A stretch of DNA of 64,000 bases from NCBI RefSeq assembly GCF_019393635.1, contig NC_057861.1:174211077-174275076 (forward strand). The letters are read 5' to 3'. This stretch comes from Dromiciops gliroides. Lineage: Eukaryota > Chordata > Mammalia > Microbiotheria > Microbiotheriidae. Positions 19,901-32,159 of the stretch are shown piece by piece (position 1 is the first letter of the stretch; every line of letters begins with the position of its first letter). The notes beneath the pieces are model-generated. The model was given only the letters and a program-made list of their open reading frames with translations. It was not told the DNA's origin and ran no database searches. The translations under genes and the position numbers were made by a program.

Positions 19901-21890
19901 TTGAACCTCAGGGGCTGTCACCATTTTCTTTTTCCTTCAATTTCAATTCTTTAGGCTTAATTTTCTGTTCTGGGAAATGTATCAAGAAAGCACGACTCTA
20001 CACATGTGGGATTGTTTATTATTATAAGAAACATACTGTACCCAATGTTTAACAAATTCTGTGACAAGAAAAAATCATTAAAGGTATAGTTTAGGAATAG
20101 ATCATTGCATGCAATATGGATCATAGGTGGATCCCAACTAACTTATGGTGATAACTGTGCTCTGACTGGGGCACTTCCTATGTAGCTTAGCCTGTTCCCT
20201 GGCCACTTCTGTCTGATTCCACATGTGCTCTGACTTTTTGCTGATGGTCATGCGTATCTAGCACTTAAGACTGCTGGTGGGTCCAAAGTTCTGGGCACTT
20301 CACCCTTTCTCTCTCCTTTAAGAGGCCTCTCCCATCACTAGAACCATACACATGATCCATATTGGGTTCATTTCTGGAGAAGGATGATAACCTAAAAGAA
20401 AAGTCAGGCTCTTTTTTTTATAACTTTGGCTTATTATACTTTCATCCTTTAACCCCAGGGAAAAATGACTTAGAGCTTTGGTTTTGGCTCAAGTCTAGGG
20501 TATCCTTGAAGAAGGAAGTAGAATGACATTCAATCTACAATGTAAATTAGGTACAGGACAGATATTAATTTCCTACACACAAAATAAAAGTTTGACACAA
20601 AAGGCTCTCTCACAAGCAAATACTGATAGAAAAGCTAGGTGAAAAAGCAACAGTAATAAGTACTGTTATTCTCTACTTAGAGGTTGACACTTAACACTGT
20701 AAAAATGAGCATTCATCAGGGACTAGTGAATAAGCATTTTATATTTCACCTTGGCTCTGCTCTCACCTCCTCAAGACAGATGTCTTCTGGCATGGAGTCT
20801 GACTAGGGAATGGGCTCCTCTTCCCAATGGTAATTTTCTCAAAGACTGATGGAGTTGTTACCAGAAATGATTTCTGAAGTACAGTCATCATTCATTCAAA
20901 TTCTCTGGGTCCCACAAACTCACAAGATTGCCTCCAAGCCAGGACATTCCCTTTTTCAAGGTGCACTGAATTCTTAACTCTTCTTTCTCACTAGCCAATA
21001 AAGGGATTACTTTGTCATCTCCGAAGCCTCTGAGTGTTTAATCACTTAGTATCCATGACTGACCAGAGATTTCATCATCCCCACAGTTATCAAATGTTAT
21101 GCTAGTGCACAAATTCAACTGGAATTTAAAGGGGAAGCCATATGCATGCCCTAATATACTTGACCAGAGAAGCTCCTGGTCTGCTACTATTTCTCTCTCT
21201 TTTTTTCCTGTCTACCAAGGACATTGGATTCTTTCAGCTCACTTCCTGCAGTATGGGGAGTTTGCTTGTGGTGATGGAGGGAAATCCCCCCTTCACACTT
21301 GGCAGATAATGGTGGCTTCTGTCATATGGCAGCTAGAGTGTGTCCTTGTCTAGGTGAACCTGAGACTGAATGGATCTCAGAGACTTAGGTGCCTTTGTAG
21401 TTTTGTATTTCCCTCCTTGAGTGGCCATCCTGATGTGGATGCTCAGTCTGGGTGGCAACTTCATGAGTTTGAGAGGTTGGGGACTCTGGGTTCTAGTTTC
21501 CCAGCAAGAGGTCTTCTCTGAAGCAACTACTTGGAGATGAGCACCACCAGGTAAATACTATTGATGAGAAAACTAACTAAAATATTGACCTTGAATAAAT
21601 TGTAGTAAAAAGATGAAAGTGAATGCCTTTTCAGTACTCCCTCAAGTCTCCTGGGAGTCTTTACATCCTGGCAGAGTATAATGAAAGTTATGATTTACTG
21701 TTTTGTGTTTTAAGTGTTTTGTCAATGTGGACTTACCTGTCTTTTGTGTTTTAGGCACTTCTTTGTGGTGGAGGAAATAAATAGCTGTCCTATACCTAAT
21801 CTACTTTATACATGGAGTACCTTTCTAAAAGGTACCTTCTTAATTCCTTTTGGGGGTTAACCAGCTGTTTTTAAAATTGATGCCCCCATA
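19900..21890. other. intergenic, mostly unique
   Basis: No gene, RNA or young repeat recognised. The open frame at 21099-21353 has no known motif. Confidence 0.55.
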
Positions 21891-21899
21891 TTTATACCT

Positions 21900-22430
21900 C
21901 CCATTCACTTCTGAAGTTGCTGTAATCTGTCTTTTATTCCCACCAGACTGAAACCGTTCTTCCCAAGGTCATCAGTGTTCTCTTTATTGTTGAATCCAAT
22001 GGCCTTTTGTCAATCCTTGTCCTTGAGTGTAGTATTTGGCACTTTTGACTACTCCCTTCTTTTGGATACTCTCTTCCCTGGGTTCCTGGGGTACTACTCT
22101 ATTGTTTCTATCTTTAGGATCAATTCTCCCCCATTTCCTTTTAAGTTCAACATCATCTAGGATACATTCCCTATGTATAGGTATGTCCCAGAGCTCTATT
22201 GTAGGTTCTTTTTTCTTCTCTCTCTCTTCAATCTTCTTCTTGGTGATCTCATCAATTCCCATGGATTCATTTTGTATTTGGATTCATTTCTAGGTGAGGG
22301 TGTGACTCCCATATATAAGTATATGTTACTTATGTCTCTTCTGAGCTCCATTCCCACACTTCTAACTGAATGATGGACATTAATACCTGGATGTCCCATA
22401 ATCATCTCAAAGTGAACATAGATAGATGAG
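21900..22430 (+). repeat. L2 LINE fragment, upstream part
   Basis: Sense L2 with 'gaatccaatggccttttgtc', 'gtgatctcatcaattcccat' and 'tggatgtcccataatcatct' in the right order. Short frames here are L2 relics. Confidence 0.7.
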
Positions 22431-22439
22431 GATGCTTAT

Positions 22440-22495
22440 AATGATGATGGTGGTGGTGGTGATATGCGATAGATGATGATATAGTGATAGATAGG
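22440..22495 (+). repeat. (GATGATGGTGGT)-like and GATA-like simple repeat
   Basis: Imperfect tgatgg/tggtgg run followed by gatagatgata units. Confidence 0.75.
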
Positions 22496-22497
22496 AG

Positions 22498-22700
22498 GAT
22501 GGAACATTTATTAAATGCTTACTATACACTAGACACTGGTCTAAGTACTGAAGATACAAACAGAAGTAAACAAGAGAGCCCTTGCCTTTAAGGAGGTTAC
22601 ATTTTAATGGGGATTGGGAAAGACAACTAATAAAGGGGATTTGGAAAGGGAAGGGGGTAGGGAATGGCAACATGGATAGATACAGTTGGATCACAGCAAG
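22498..22700 (-). repeat. L2 3' end, antisense
   Basis: Antisense L2 signature: 'tttattaaatgcttactata', 'agacactggtctaagtac' and 'aggaggttacattttaatgg'. Confidence 0.75.
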
Positions 22701-22790
22701 ATAAGAGGAAAACTCACCTGTCAGGACCCTGCATCCCAGAGGTAGAGTCCAAGGTCCCTGGTGAGCTCTAGCTGTTAGAACCACAGGGAC

Positions 22791-22960
22791 ATGGGGCAGC
22801 TAGGTGGCGCAGTGGATAAAGCACCGGCCCTGGATTCAGGAGTACCTGAGTTCAAATTGATCCTCAGACACTTGACACTTACTAGCTGTGTGACCCTGGG
22901 CAAGTCACTTAACCCCCATAGCCCCGCAAAAAAAAAAAGAAAAGAAAAGAAAAAATAAAA
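22791..22960 (+). repeat. full-length WSINE1-type SINE with TSD
   Basis: Near-complete sense copy (head 'ggcagctaggtggcgcagtg', CORE, A-rich tail). A perfect 14-bp duplication agaaccacagggac lies at 22777-22790 and 22961-22974. Confidence 0.96.
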
Positions 22961-22974
22961 AGAACCACAGGGAC

Positions 22975-23335
22975 TGTTGCCATCTTCAAAATAGAACTAA
23001 TTCTTTCCCCCTAATCCCACCCCTATTTCTAACTTCCTTATTTCTATTGAGGCAGTCCCATTCTTCCAGTCACCTAGATTCCTAACCTAGGAACTGTTTT
23101 CATCTCTTCCCTCCAATTCATTCCCTACACCCAGTCAGTTTTACCAAGTCTTATTGATTCCACTTTCTCAACGTCTCTTATATTGGCTCATTTTTCTCTA
23201 GTCACATTATAATCACTGTAGTCCACACCCTCATTACTTCTCTTCTGGACTACAGCAATAGCTGCCAATTGGTCTCCCTGCCCAGTCCCTCCCCTCTTAT
23301 AGCCCTCCTCCACACAGGGGCCAATTTTATATTCC
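22975..23335 (+). repeat. L2 LINE, part 1 of a multiply interrupted copy
   Basis: Sense L2 ('ttattgattccactttctc', 'ggactacagcaatagctgcc', 'aattggtctccctgc'). It is cut by an LTR at 23336. Confidence 0.8.
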
Positions 23336-23877
23336 TGTAAAGAATTAATTGTTATTTGAGGTTTTTATGCCTCGGCGCGCACTGGCTTGGGGCTCCACAA
23401 ACTGCACGGTGCTCCACACACTGGTTGTAGCTTTTGCCAGGTCTCTGGCACCTCAAGACATCACCACTCGCCGACGCCTACGTGGGCCTGGCAAAATTAT
23501 AATGATTGGAAGCCTAGTGAAGGCAGTCATGTGACTGTCGGAGCGGCCATCTCATTGGCTGGGGTTGTGTGGGGTGTTTCTAGGTTTGGGGGAGAATTGG
23601 GCATTCTAGGTGGAAGCTGGAAAGGGACCGGTGTTCTGCTGCATATTTTCAGCCGATTCCTGGGTGGTGGTATTTTTTCAGGTATTATAATTTCCCTTTC
23701 CCCATTTTATTTCCTTTCCCTTGATCCTACTGATCCTGTTTGTGTTTTTTTTTAAAGTTCGTTCTTGTTAAAATAAATCTTGTTCTGTTTTGAGGGAGGC
23801 TGCTGGTCTCCTTCCTTGCCCCAATATTGCAGCGAGCAGTTTAGCTAGCACTCCCCAATTAAAAATTGGTCCCCACA
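23336..23877 (+). mobile_element. solo LTR of an endogenous retrovirus (542 bp)
   Basis: Starts TG and ends CA. It is flanked by a 4-bp duplication TTCC (23332-23335 and 23878-23881) and exactly interrupts an L2 copy. It is richer in CpG than its surroundings and has AATAAA at 23772-23777 followed by a GT-rich stretch. No internal retroviral genes are present, so it is the product of LTR-LTR recombination. The strand is inferred from the AATAAA. Open frames at 23349-23755 are LTR sequence. The family is not identified. Confidence 0.85.
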
Positions 23878-23881
23878 TTCC

Positions 23882-24215
23882 TAAAGTGCAAATCTTTGTC
23901 CCTGATCAGGAAGCTATAGTGGATCCCTATTGACTTTAGAGTGAAGTGCAAACCCTTCTTTGTCATCATTTAAAGCCCTCCACAATCTAATTCCAACCCA
24001 TCTTTCCAGGCTGATTATACTTTTTTTCTTTTCATACACTTAATGCCTAAGTGAGACTGGCCTAGTAGAAGTTCTTCACATACAACATACCATTCCTTAC
24101 CTTGGTACTAAGCTGTCCTCCTTCCTCACTCCTACCTCTTAGAGTGTGTAGCTTCCTTAAAGGTGGAGCTCAAATGCTACTACCTTTGGTTTCCATTTCG
24201 TCTGGTTCCTTTACT
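23882..24215 (+). repeat. L2 LINE, part 2
   Basis: L2 resumes directly after the LTR ('gtgaagtgcaaacccttct', 'aaagccctccacaatctaat') and fades near 24215. Confidence 0.75.
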
Positions 24216-24660
24216 ATAAGAGCAGGTCTGGAGTGGGGCAGGCAGCAAGGTCCAGAAGCAAATGGTATCAGTGAGAAAAATAAGGTTATAACCCAGGAGA
24301 GCAAATTAGAGGAATTCTAGGTAATGTCTATAGGGAATGGCAGAGTTTCCTCTGGCATATACCAAGAATGAAGAGCATGAACTTGACCCTGGAGTCAGAG
24401 GTAAGAGTTTTGATTGGAGGTAGAGTGCAGGGTTGTCATTTTTAAGGCTTTACTCCGAATGAGGGTCAAGTGCCATAAAGGGTAACAGTGTAGGGTGTGG
24501 GGTCCCATTGGCTAGTTTCTGAGTTGGTAGGGTCAGGTATTTGCTAAGAGGACCTAAGGGCAGGGGTGCTCTTCTGTAACTGGTTTTCTGACCATTTATA
24601 AGGTGGCTGGAGTACCTTAGCCTTGCTGGCCACCAGGGAGGCTTATTGGTATTTGTATTT
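24215..24660. other. unassigned sequence between L2 parts
   Basis: About 450 bp with no family recognised; it may belong to an inserted element together with 24662-25050. Confidence 0.4.
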
Positions 24661-24661
24661 T

Positions 24662-25050
24662 GTTTTTTAAGAGGACCAATGACATCATGGAGTGATGTCT
24701 GGACTTGTGGATGAATTGGATATGAGTGAGGCAGAGTTGCACAAAGTCATCAACTTCACTATCTCAGTCAGTGAAGTCCAGTGGCAAGACAAAAGTCAAG
24801 ACAACTGGCAATAGCCCAGGATGCACTGGATGACCTTGGTGTCTTCAATGTCTAACCAAGCTTTAAGCACTCCACAGCACCTGCTTTAGCCAACTTAATG
24901 ACTATTGGAATAAATTGTCCTCATCTGCCTGTTCCTCTGAGGGAACTCACATAAACTCACTGATGGATTTGAGATGACTGTTGGTTATCCTCAATCTGGT
25001 TTAGCTGGTCTGCCATACAGTTCTACTGGAGTATGGCCACTGCACATGCT
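24662..25050 (+). repeat. dispersed marsupial repeat, family uncertain
   Basis: Contains 'aggaccaatgacatcatgg', 'agtgaggcagagttgcac' and 'gcactccacagcacctgctt', phrases I associate with a common marsupial interspersed repeat. There is only one copy in the window, so no internal check is possible. Confidence 0.45.
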
Positions 25051-25321
25051 ATAGCTTCTTGGAGACACAGGTGGACACCAAAGGTGGATGAGCAACTGTT
25101 AAAAGGGCACAGCAAGCCCTCACACCAGTGGTATGAGCAGGACATTTATTATAATCTCATGAAAGCGTAGTGAGAAGTAGAGAGTGCCCCACTGGCTACA
25201 GAGCAGTCAGCCCATGGACTGGGCAAAAGGGGAAATATTAGAGCAGGGGATATTATGTAGGTCTTTGCACCATTCATTGCATACAAGTATCAAAGTATCA
25301 CATTGTGTTTTATACACTATA

Positions 25322-25479
25322 ACTTTTTAGAGGCCTTTCTTGATTTCCTTAGTTGATAATGTCTACTTACTAAGCCACTGTGTATTTATTTTGAAAATAT
25401 CCTGTACTTACTTATCGGTGGCTTTGCTGCATTTTCTTTGGAAGAATGTAAACTCCTTGAGGGCAGGAACTGTTTCATT
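25322..25479 (+). repeat. L2 LINE, part 3
   Basis: Sense L2 3' region ('actccttgagggcaggaact'), cut by the Tigger-like element at about 25480. Confidence 0.7.
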
Positions 25480-26279
25480 TTTGTATATCTCAGAGATATT
25501 GTTGGTTAGGTTCCAGACTGCCACAGTGAGGTGAATAGCACAATAAAGCAAGTCAGATGAATATGGCACATATAAAAATTAAGTTTGCACTATACTGTAG
25601 TCTGTTAAGTGTATAATGATATTACATATTAAAATAATGTACATAACCTTAATGAAAAATACTTTATTACTAAAAAGTGCTAAGCATCATCTGAGCCTTT
25701 GATGAGTCATAATCTTTTTGCTGGTGGAGAGAGTTTTTCCTTGATATTGATGGCTTCTGACTGATCAGGATGGTGGTTGCTCAAGTCTGAGGAGGCTGTG
25801 GCAATTTCTTAAAATAAGACCACAATGACGTTTGCCATGTGGATTGACTCTTTCTTCTACTCAAACACTTAGAGGCCATTGTAGGGTTATTAATTGGTCA
25901 AATTTCAAAATTATTGCATCTTTTGGAATTGGGAAACCCGAAGAAAGGGAGAAAGGCAGAGAATGGCAGGTTAATGGAGCAGTCAATACACATACAACAT
26001 TTATTAAGTTTGCATCTTATATGGGTGTGGTTTGTGGCACCCCCAAATAATTATCATAGTAAAATCCAAGATTGCTAATCACACATCACCACAACAGATA
26101 TAACTTAATGAAAAAGTTTTAAATATTGTGAGAATTATCAAAATGTGACAGAGACATGATGTGAGCACTTGCTATTGGAAAAATGGCACCCATAGATTTG
26201 CTCAATGCAGAGTTGCCACAAACCTTTAATTTGTAAGAAATGCAATATCTGTGAAGCACAATAAAATAAGGTCTACCTA
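25480..26279 (-). mobile_element. non-autonomous Tigger1-like DNA transposon
   Basis: About 800 bp with inverted ends (left 'atatctcagagatattg'; right 'caataaaataaggtctacc'). Long stretches match Tigger1 (TcMar-Tigger) from memory: 'ctatactgtagtctgttaag', 'gcatcatctgagcctttgat', 'aggccattgtagggttatta', 'ttgcgag/ttgtgagaattatc'. The transposase middle is missing; the two ends join near 25845-25859. It splits an L2 copy that resumes at 26281. The strand given follows the transposase direction of full Tigger1 and is inferred. Confidence 0.85.
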
Positions 26280-26280
26280 T

Positions 26281-26350
26281 ATTTGTATCCCCAACACTTA
26301 GAAGAGTACCTGACACACAGCAAGTGATTAATAAATGTCTATTGACTGAC
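26281..26350 (+). repeat. L2 LINE, part 4 (3' end)
   Basis: 'gtatccccaacacttagaag', 'agtacctgacacac' and the typical L2 tail after the Tigger-like element. Confidence 0.75.
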
Positions 26351-26354
26351 AAAA

Positions 26355-28070
26355 TCAGACAGTATTAGAATGAGGGTGAGGAAAATCTGTTTTCTCTGCC
26401 TGTCTGTGAACTCCAGTCATCCTCATTCTTCCTTCCTCAGTTTGTAATCAGTAGAGGTCAGGGGCACACAGAAAGTAATAAATGGCTTTTATTTTTATAA
26501 GGCTTTTCAGCTTCCAAAGCACCTAAATACATATTCTCATTTTAGTTTGACATTGGCCTATGTCTTCCCATTTTACAAACACAGATTTGGAAACTCAGAG
26601 ACATTGAAATGACCCCGTGAGCCAAGGGCAGGAGCAACCCTGCTATTCTGACTTGATACCAGATCTCTTTTTACTACACCAAGCTGCTTTTCAGGTAGTA
26701 TGAGGAGTAAGAGAATAGTTTTGTTAGTCCTTGAGATAAGTCCTTGAGAGAGAGGGGAGGGGAAAGGGGAACAATACTGCAATCAGGGTGGGCTCAGTAT
26801 TATTTAAGCACTGGTTTTTGGCCCATGCCAGGGTGCAGGGCGAATACTAAGAATGCTGGCCCATCTTGGCATAGTTTCTGCAAGCTGTTTTCAGCACAGA
26901 CTTTTTTATTTCAACTAGTCTCCATCAAGCAAAGCTTTGATCTTAATGTTCCAAATGGAGCAGGTCCAGAGGGACCACTGTTGCTTCGCTAACTACTAGG
27001 GGATTTAGTGACCTTTGTCAGGTGGATGAGGACCCTCAGTAATTAAAGGCCCTCCATTTCTCCAGGGATTGGCCTCCATTGTAGGAAGAAAAACCAAAAC
27101 AAAACAGTTAGCCGTCATCTTTAACCCTCTTTATGGCTTAACTGAAACACAAGCCCAGGCTGTTGTGTATAGCTAGAGTTCCCACAAGAGCCCTCTCTTG
27201 GTAACAATAGGAAGTCACACATAAAATGTCCAAAGAGTCATTCATTTGGAAGCTCAAACCTCCCTCCCACACCATTGAGATGAGATAAGGAAGCCACCCA
27301 GTCAAGCCATTGATTCACCAAATCAGAGAATTTTAGAGTCTGAGGAGAAGAGATGTTAGAGGTCATCTAATCCAATTCCTTTACACTACAAATGAGGGAA
27401 CGAGGTCCAGCCAGAGAAGTTAGGTAACTTTCATAAGGCTACACAGCCAGTTAGGGACAGAGTTGGGGCTAGGATAGAGGACAGCTCTTAAATCCTGGGA
27501 CAATCGTCAATCAGGATCAAAATGAAGAAGATCAAGTATTTCTTAATTGGAAGTGTTTGATGGGGACAAATGGAAAAATCTCTCTTCATTGAAACTTTGT
27601 CTATTTTTCTTTTTAACACTGTTAATCATTAAAGTTATGCAAATTCCAGTTTGCCTCCAGTTAGGTAAATCCAAAACCAGTCTGCTTGTTATGGGGAAGA
27701 AGCCTGCAGAGGGGCAGACATTCCACAGCTCTGGATAAGTGGATTTCTATAGACTGAAGGAAAGAAAATGGGATTTCTGTTTTTTTTTTTTTCCAGAGAA
27801 TCTAATTACCAAATCACACTGAGATCATGAGAGAGTAGAGGGTGGTTTTTGTTTGTTTATTTGTTTTGTTTTCGTGGGAACCTCTCTGAGTCTCTGTAAA
27901 AGGAGGAGATGGGCCTGAGTGTACCTTCCAAGACTGACTATAATAAATCCTTTGATTTTGTAATGCAGAAGCAAAGGCATATAATTTCTACTTCCATATT
28001 TACAAAACTAAGCCCATCAAGTGCCTGTGGTCTCAAAAGAATCAGGTCACATGAGTTAAGGGCACAGAAC
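26355..28070. other. intergenic, with a few MIR relics
   Basis: No gene recognised. Antisense MIR pieces lie at about 26475-26690 and 27330-27490 ('tacaaatgagggaacgagg'). Confidence 0.5.
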
Positions 28071-28075
28071 AAAGT

Positions 28076-28235
28076 TGGGGTAGCTAGGTGGTGCAGTAGA
28101 TAAAGCACTGACCCTGGATTCAGGAGGACCTGAGTTCAAATCCAGTTGCTAATACTTGACACTTGCTAGCTGTGTGACCCTGGGCAAGTCACTTAACCCC
28201 CATTGCCCCGCCCCCCCCAATTTTTTAAAAAAGAG
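28076..28235 (+). repeat. WSINE1-type SINE
   Basis: Sense copy (head 'gtagctaggtggtgcagtag', CORE 'tagctgtgtgaccctgggca') ending in a C-run and A/T tail. No clear duplication. Confidence 0.9.
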
Positions 28236-28239
28236 CATT

Positions 28240-30830
28240 GAGAAGGAAGTCTAGTAAAAATTTCATAAATTACTCCTCTCTTTTAGGTTCAGCCTCCACA
28301 GCATACTGTGTCTGGAGTTTAAGGATTCCTTCAGGTAGACATTTATGTTCTCTTAGCTTAGAGATATTTATCCTTCCCCAGGCATTGCCACATTGATTAT
28401 TGATTTGATTTTCCCCCAAATCCTGTGAGGGAGTTTAGGCAGATATTATTATCCCTATTTGGGAGTCTTTTTGAAGCTTGATAGGAGGTTGGTATTTCAT
28501 ACCCTTATTTGTTAGCATTTTGTTTGTCCATTCAATGCAGTAAGTAGGAGGTTCTCTGCCTAACTAGTTACCTGGCCCTTTTAGGAATGAAGGTCCAGGT
28601 GCTGGCAATATCATGCTGATTTTGGTAATTAATAAATGGCTAATGTCCATATAGGTTATATGTGTGTTCACATGGGTTGTTTAAATGTGGCTTGTGGAAT
28701 CTTGGTGACGGCCCTTCAAAGGGAGACTTTTATTCTTGCCTAAAGCAGAGCAGGAGAAGAGATCATGAGACTGAGAGAGAGGGACACTGGATTATAATTA
28801 TATCTTTCTGTTCCCCTAAATTTTGCTTGTCTAAGGGTATGCTTTTTTTTTAGGTTCGAGCTGCTTTTCTGGTCATTATCCCCTAAAGGGGAGGGGGTGA
28901 CCCCAGACTTACACCTGCAGATTGCTTCCTACCAAATGTTGGTTACCACAATTTATCTAAGCAGATAGCAAACAGAAATCAGAAAAGTCATATAGATCAG
29001 AGTATATCAGAAAATGCAGAGTGAATTAATTCTTTCACTAGGAGTTAGCTATCTCAGCTCAACCAAGAGAGAGAGGCCCTGATCTCACCCAAGGGGAAAT
29101 TACTCAAAGTCTATAGGAAGGCAAGCTGCAACCAGGGACATGTTGAAGTGTTGGCTCCTCTACACATCTGCCAATTCCCAGAATCTTTTTTTCTTTCCCC
29201 ATAGGTCTCTTCCAAAAGAGGATCTGGGACCATGTGTGTCTCTTGAAGAAAGAATGAAGATGAATTTTGCCACTCCAAAACTCATGCCAATTGCACCCTT
29301 CATGCAGGTCTGCAAAGAGTAATAGTTTTCTCTACCAGTTTGTAATCATTTTAAAGCAGCAGCTGCAAAACATTCTAGGTTATACATATCTATGTACACG
29401 TTTTCTTCAGTGGTCAACATGCTCTTTGAAGGCAGGAGCTGTTTTACTTTTTCTTTATACCACTATCCCTTCATACAATGTCTAGCACATAGCAGACACT
29501 TAATAAACACTCAGCATTTGATTTATGTATCATTTTTTTTCTCCACCTAACACCAGGGCCCTTGAGAAGAATGACAATTTTTCTCTGTTTCTCTGAAAGC
29601 TACCATTTCTACTTCCCAGTTTTGCCCGTTAGTGGGTGGTAGTTGCCCACCTTATTCAATAAGGGAGATGTGGTCAGTAAGGATTTATCCAATCAGAATT
29701 TTACCATACTCTGGGGAGAATCTACCCTCTCAACTTCCCTATTTCAATTCCATTTAACGTACCCTATAATGCAGACAGCTACACATGCTTGATGAATGTA
29801 CAGTTTTTTTTGTTCATAATTAAAAAAAAGAGAAAAGAATAAAGTCAAATATGTTTCAGCACAGCTACCAAACAGTATAGGCATTTGTAGTTTTTCTTAG
29901 GCAATATTTAACTAGCCTATAGGCACGTCCCAAAGCCAGAAATTTCCAAATACTTTTTGGGTCCTTAGACTTGACCTCCCTATGGGTCACCCCCACTGGA
30001 AGAGAGCAGTTATTCCACAATGTTGTTCTGCTTATGGCCTTTAGGAGGATTAATATTCAGGTAATTGAAGGAACTTGGGATTTTGGGTGACTCAACTGCT
30101 TCATGTTCCTTATCAAGGGCAGCCACCAGCAATTTAGACATTCATTCCTCCTTAGATCAGGTTTTGGCTATCCATGCACTCTAGATTCTGCTAGCTCCTG
30201 GTGCTACCACTCTTTTTTTAAGCTCATAATTGTCCTCTAAACCAGCAAGTGGAAGGATGTAGGTCTCTGTGGGAAAGTATTAGTCCAGGTCTCTAGTCCT
30301 GTTCAGGGACTAAGGGGAAACACACCCAAGGACCATTATCCCATGTTCCTTTTTCTACATCCATGAATGACATTATTGTTGTGTCATTTCATCTCTATCT
30401 CTTTGGCCCCCAGAGACCCCTTTGTCACAGCAGCAGAAGGCAGGGAACATGCTAAATCTACTTTCTGATCCATGAAATTATTCATGATCATGATTGATGT
30501 GGATTCACAATTGATAGGAAAGCCCCAAGTAAATTTTTAATACCACTTCAAATTTAGTGCTATGCAATATGTTACTGACTTGAAGACTTGCAAGATATCC
30601 CACACAAGGGAAAGAATTGTAGTGAGAAATGTGCATTCAAGTGTCATAAAATTTCCTGTGCTCACAGACAATAATAACTAAAGAGAGACAGTGTCAGTGC
30701 TGTTGGAGAACTATAGGGAAATGACATTTTGTTTGATAAAGGAGGGGGAAATTGATCTCAACCACTGGGTCACCAGTATGTCTCTGTGGTTCTCCTGCCA
30801 AACTTAGCACATCTGGGCGCTGATACTTTC
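28240..30830. other. intergenic, mostly unassigned
   Basis: No gene recognised. A short L2 3' end (+) lies at about 29410-29530. An open frame at 29140-29322 follows a pyrimidine-rich tract ending in AG (29204) but resembles no known exon. Confidence 0.45.
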
Positions 30831-30845
30831 ATCAGTCATATTTCT

Positions 30846-31003
30846 TTCTTTCTTTTTTTTTTTTTTAGTGAGGCAATTGGGGTTAAGTGACTTGCCCAGG
30901 GTCACACAGCTAGTAAGTGTTAAGTGTTTGAGGCCGGATTTGAACTCAGGTACTCCTGACTCCAAGGCCAGTGCTCTATCCACTGCGCCACCTAGCTGCC
31001 CCT
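30846..31003 (-). repeat. WSINE1-type SINE with TSD
   Basis: Antisense copy with T-run, CORE and head. A perfect 15-bp duplication atcagtcatatttct lies at 30831-30845 and 31004-31018. Confidence 0.96.
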
Positions 31004-31379
31004 ATCAGTCATATTTCTAACTCTGAATGGTTCAATGTCCTCATTATTCAGTGTTGTAACAGCACCTTCCACCCTTGACCATAATTGAAACACCAGGAAT
31101 AGTTTGCTCTCAATGAACCTGCCACTCCTTTGCAAGGGCAAATCTGAACTGGTCTCCTTGGCTCTGTCTCAAGCTGTTGTCTCTGCTGTCCCATCCTTAA
31201 CAGGTGATTGGACCTCCTGGAACTTGTGATTAATTTCTGAATATAGTTTAGGTGCTTAGACTCAGCCTCCTTATCAGCCTGGATTTTCTTGTGTCTACAT
31301 CTCTGTTTCTCCCCTTGTACTTTTGATTGAGTTAAAAAATCTCACAGGAGTATTAGAACATATAACTTCCTATTATTAT

Positions 31380-31470
31380 CTTACATGGATATATGTATGC
31401 ATGTATACACAGACATACAAGCATACACACAAATATATGCGTATATACATACATATATATGTATATGTTG
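31380..31470 (+). repeat. (ATGT/ATAC)n purine-pyrimidine alternating repeat
   Basis: Imperfect atatgtatgcatgtatacac-type units. Confidence 0.8.
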
Positions 31471-31849
31471 TTTTTAATTTTTTTCCTCATCTCATGTAAA
31501 CTATACTGGAAAGGACAAAGACTGTATGTATTTTTCTTCCTTTCATTGGACTGATAACAATACTTTGCATATAGTACATACTCAATGAATGTGTATTGGC
31601 TGACAAAATGGGGGAAAAAAATCTCCTGGTATATTTCTTGCTAACTTGAAAGTCAGGCTTAGTGTAGCCACCTACAGAAGTTTTACTTTAAATCAGGGAT
31701 CTAGGTAAATCTCAAGGGCCTCTTGGAGTAATCTGAGAGAAACCTTCAGTTCTTCAGAGTCCTGATCTAATAAACATTGGACTTACCTGCAATCTGCTCT
31801 AAGATGAGTCTAGGAGGTCCTTGACCCTTAACTACAACCACAAGTCTAT

Positions 31850-32130
31850 CTCCTCTCCAATTCATCATTCATAAAACTTTCAAATTAAATTTCAGTAGCA
31901 CATCAGCCATCAAGTCATTCCCAAGCTCCTAAGCCTTCAGCGATTCCTTATTTACCAATGAAATTCCAACCTCCCGATCCTGGTATTCAAGGTCTTCCCT
32001 ACATGAACCAAAATTATTTTCTTAGTCATTCTCCCACTGTTCCTATTAGACTACAACTTCCTTGAGAGCAGTGCCTTACACATCTTTTAGATCCCTCACT
32101 AGTTAGTACACAGATGTTTAATAATGTTTA
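31850..32130 (+). repeat. L2 LINE 3' region
   Basis: Sense L2 ('tggtattcaaggtcttccct', 'caacttccttgagagcagtg'). Confidence 0.65.
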
Positions 32131-32159
32131 TTAAATTTGAACTTGGACCCAAGCTAAGT

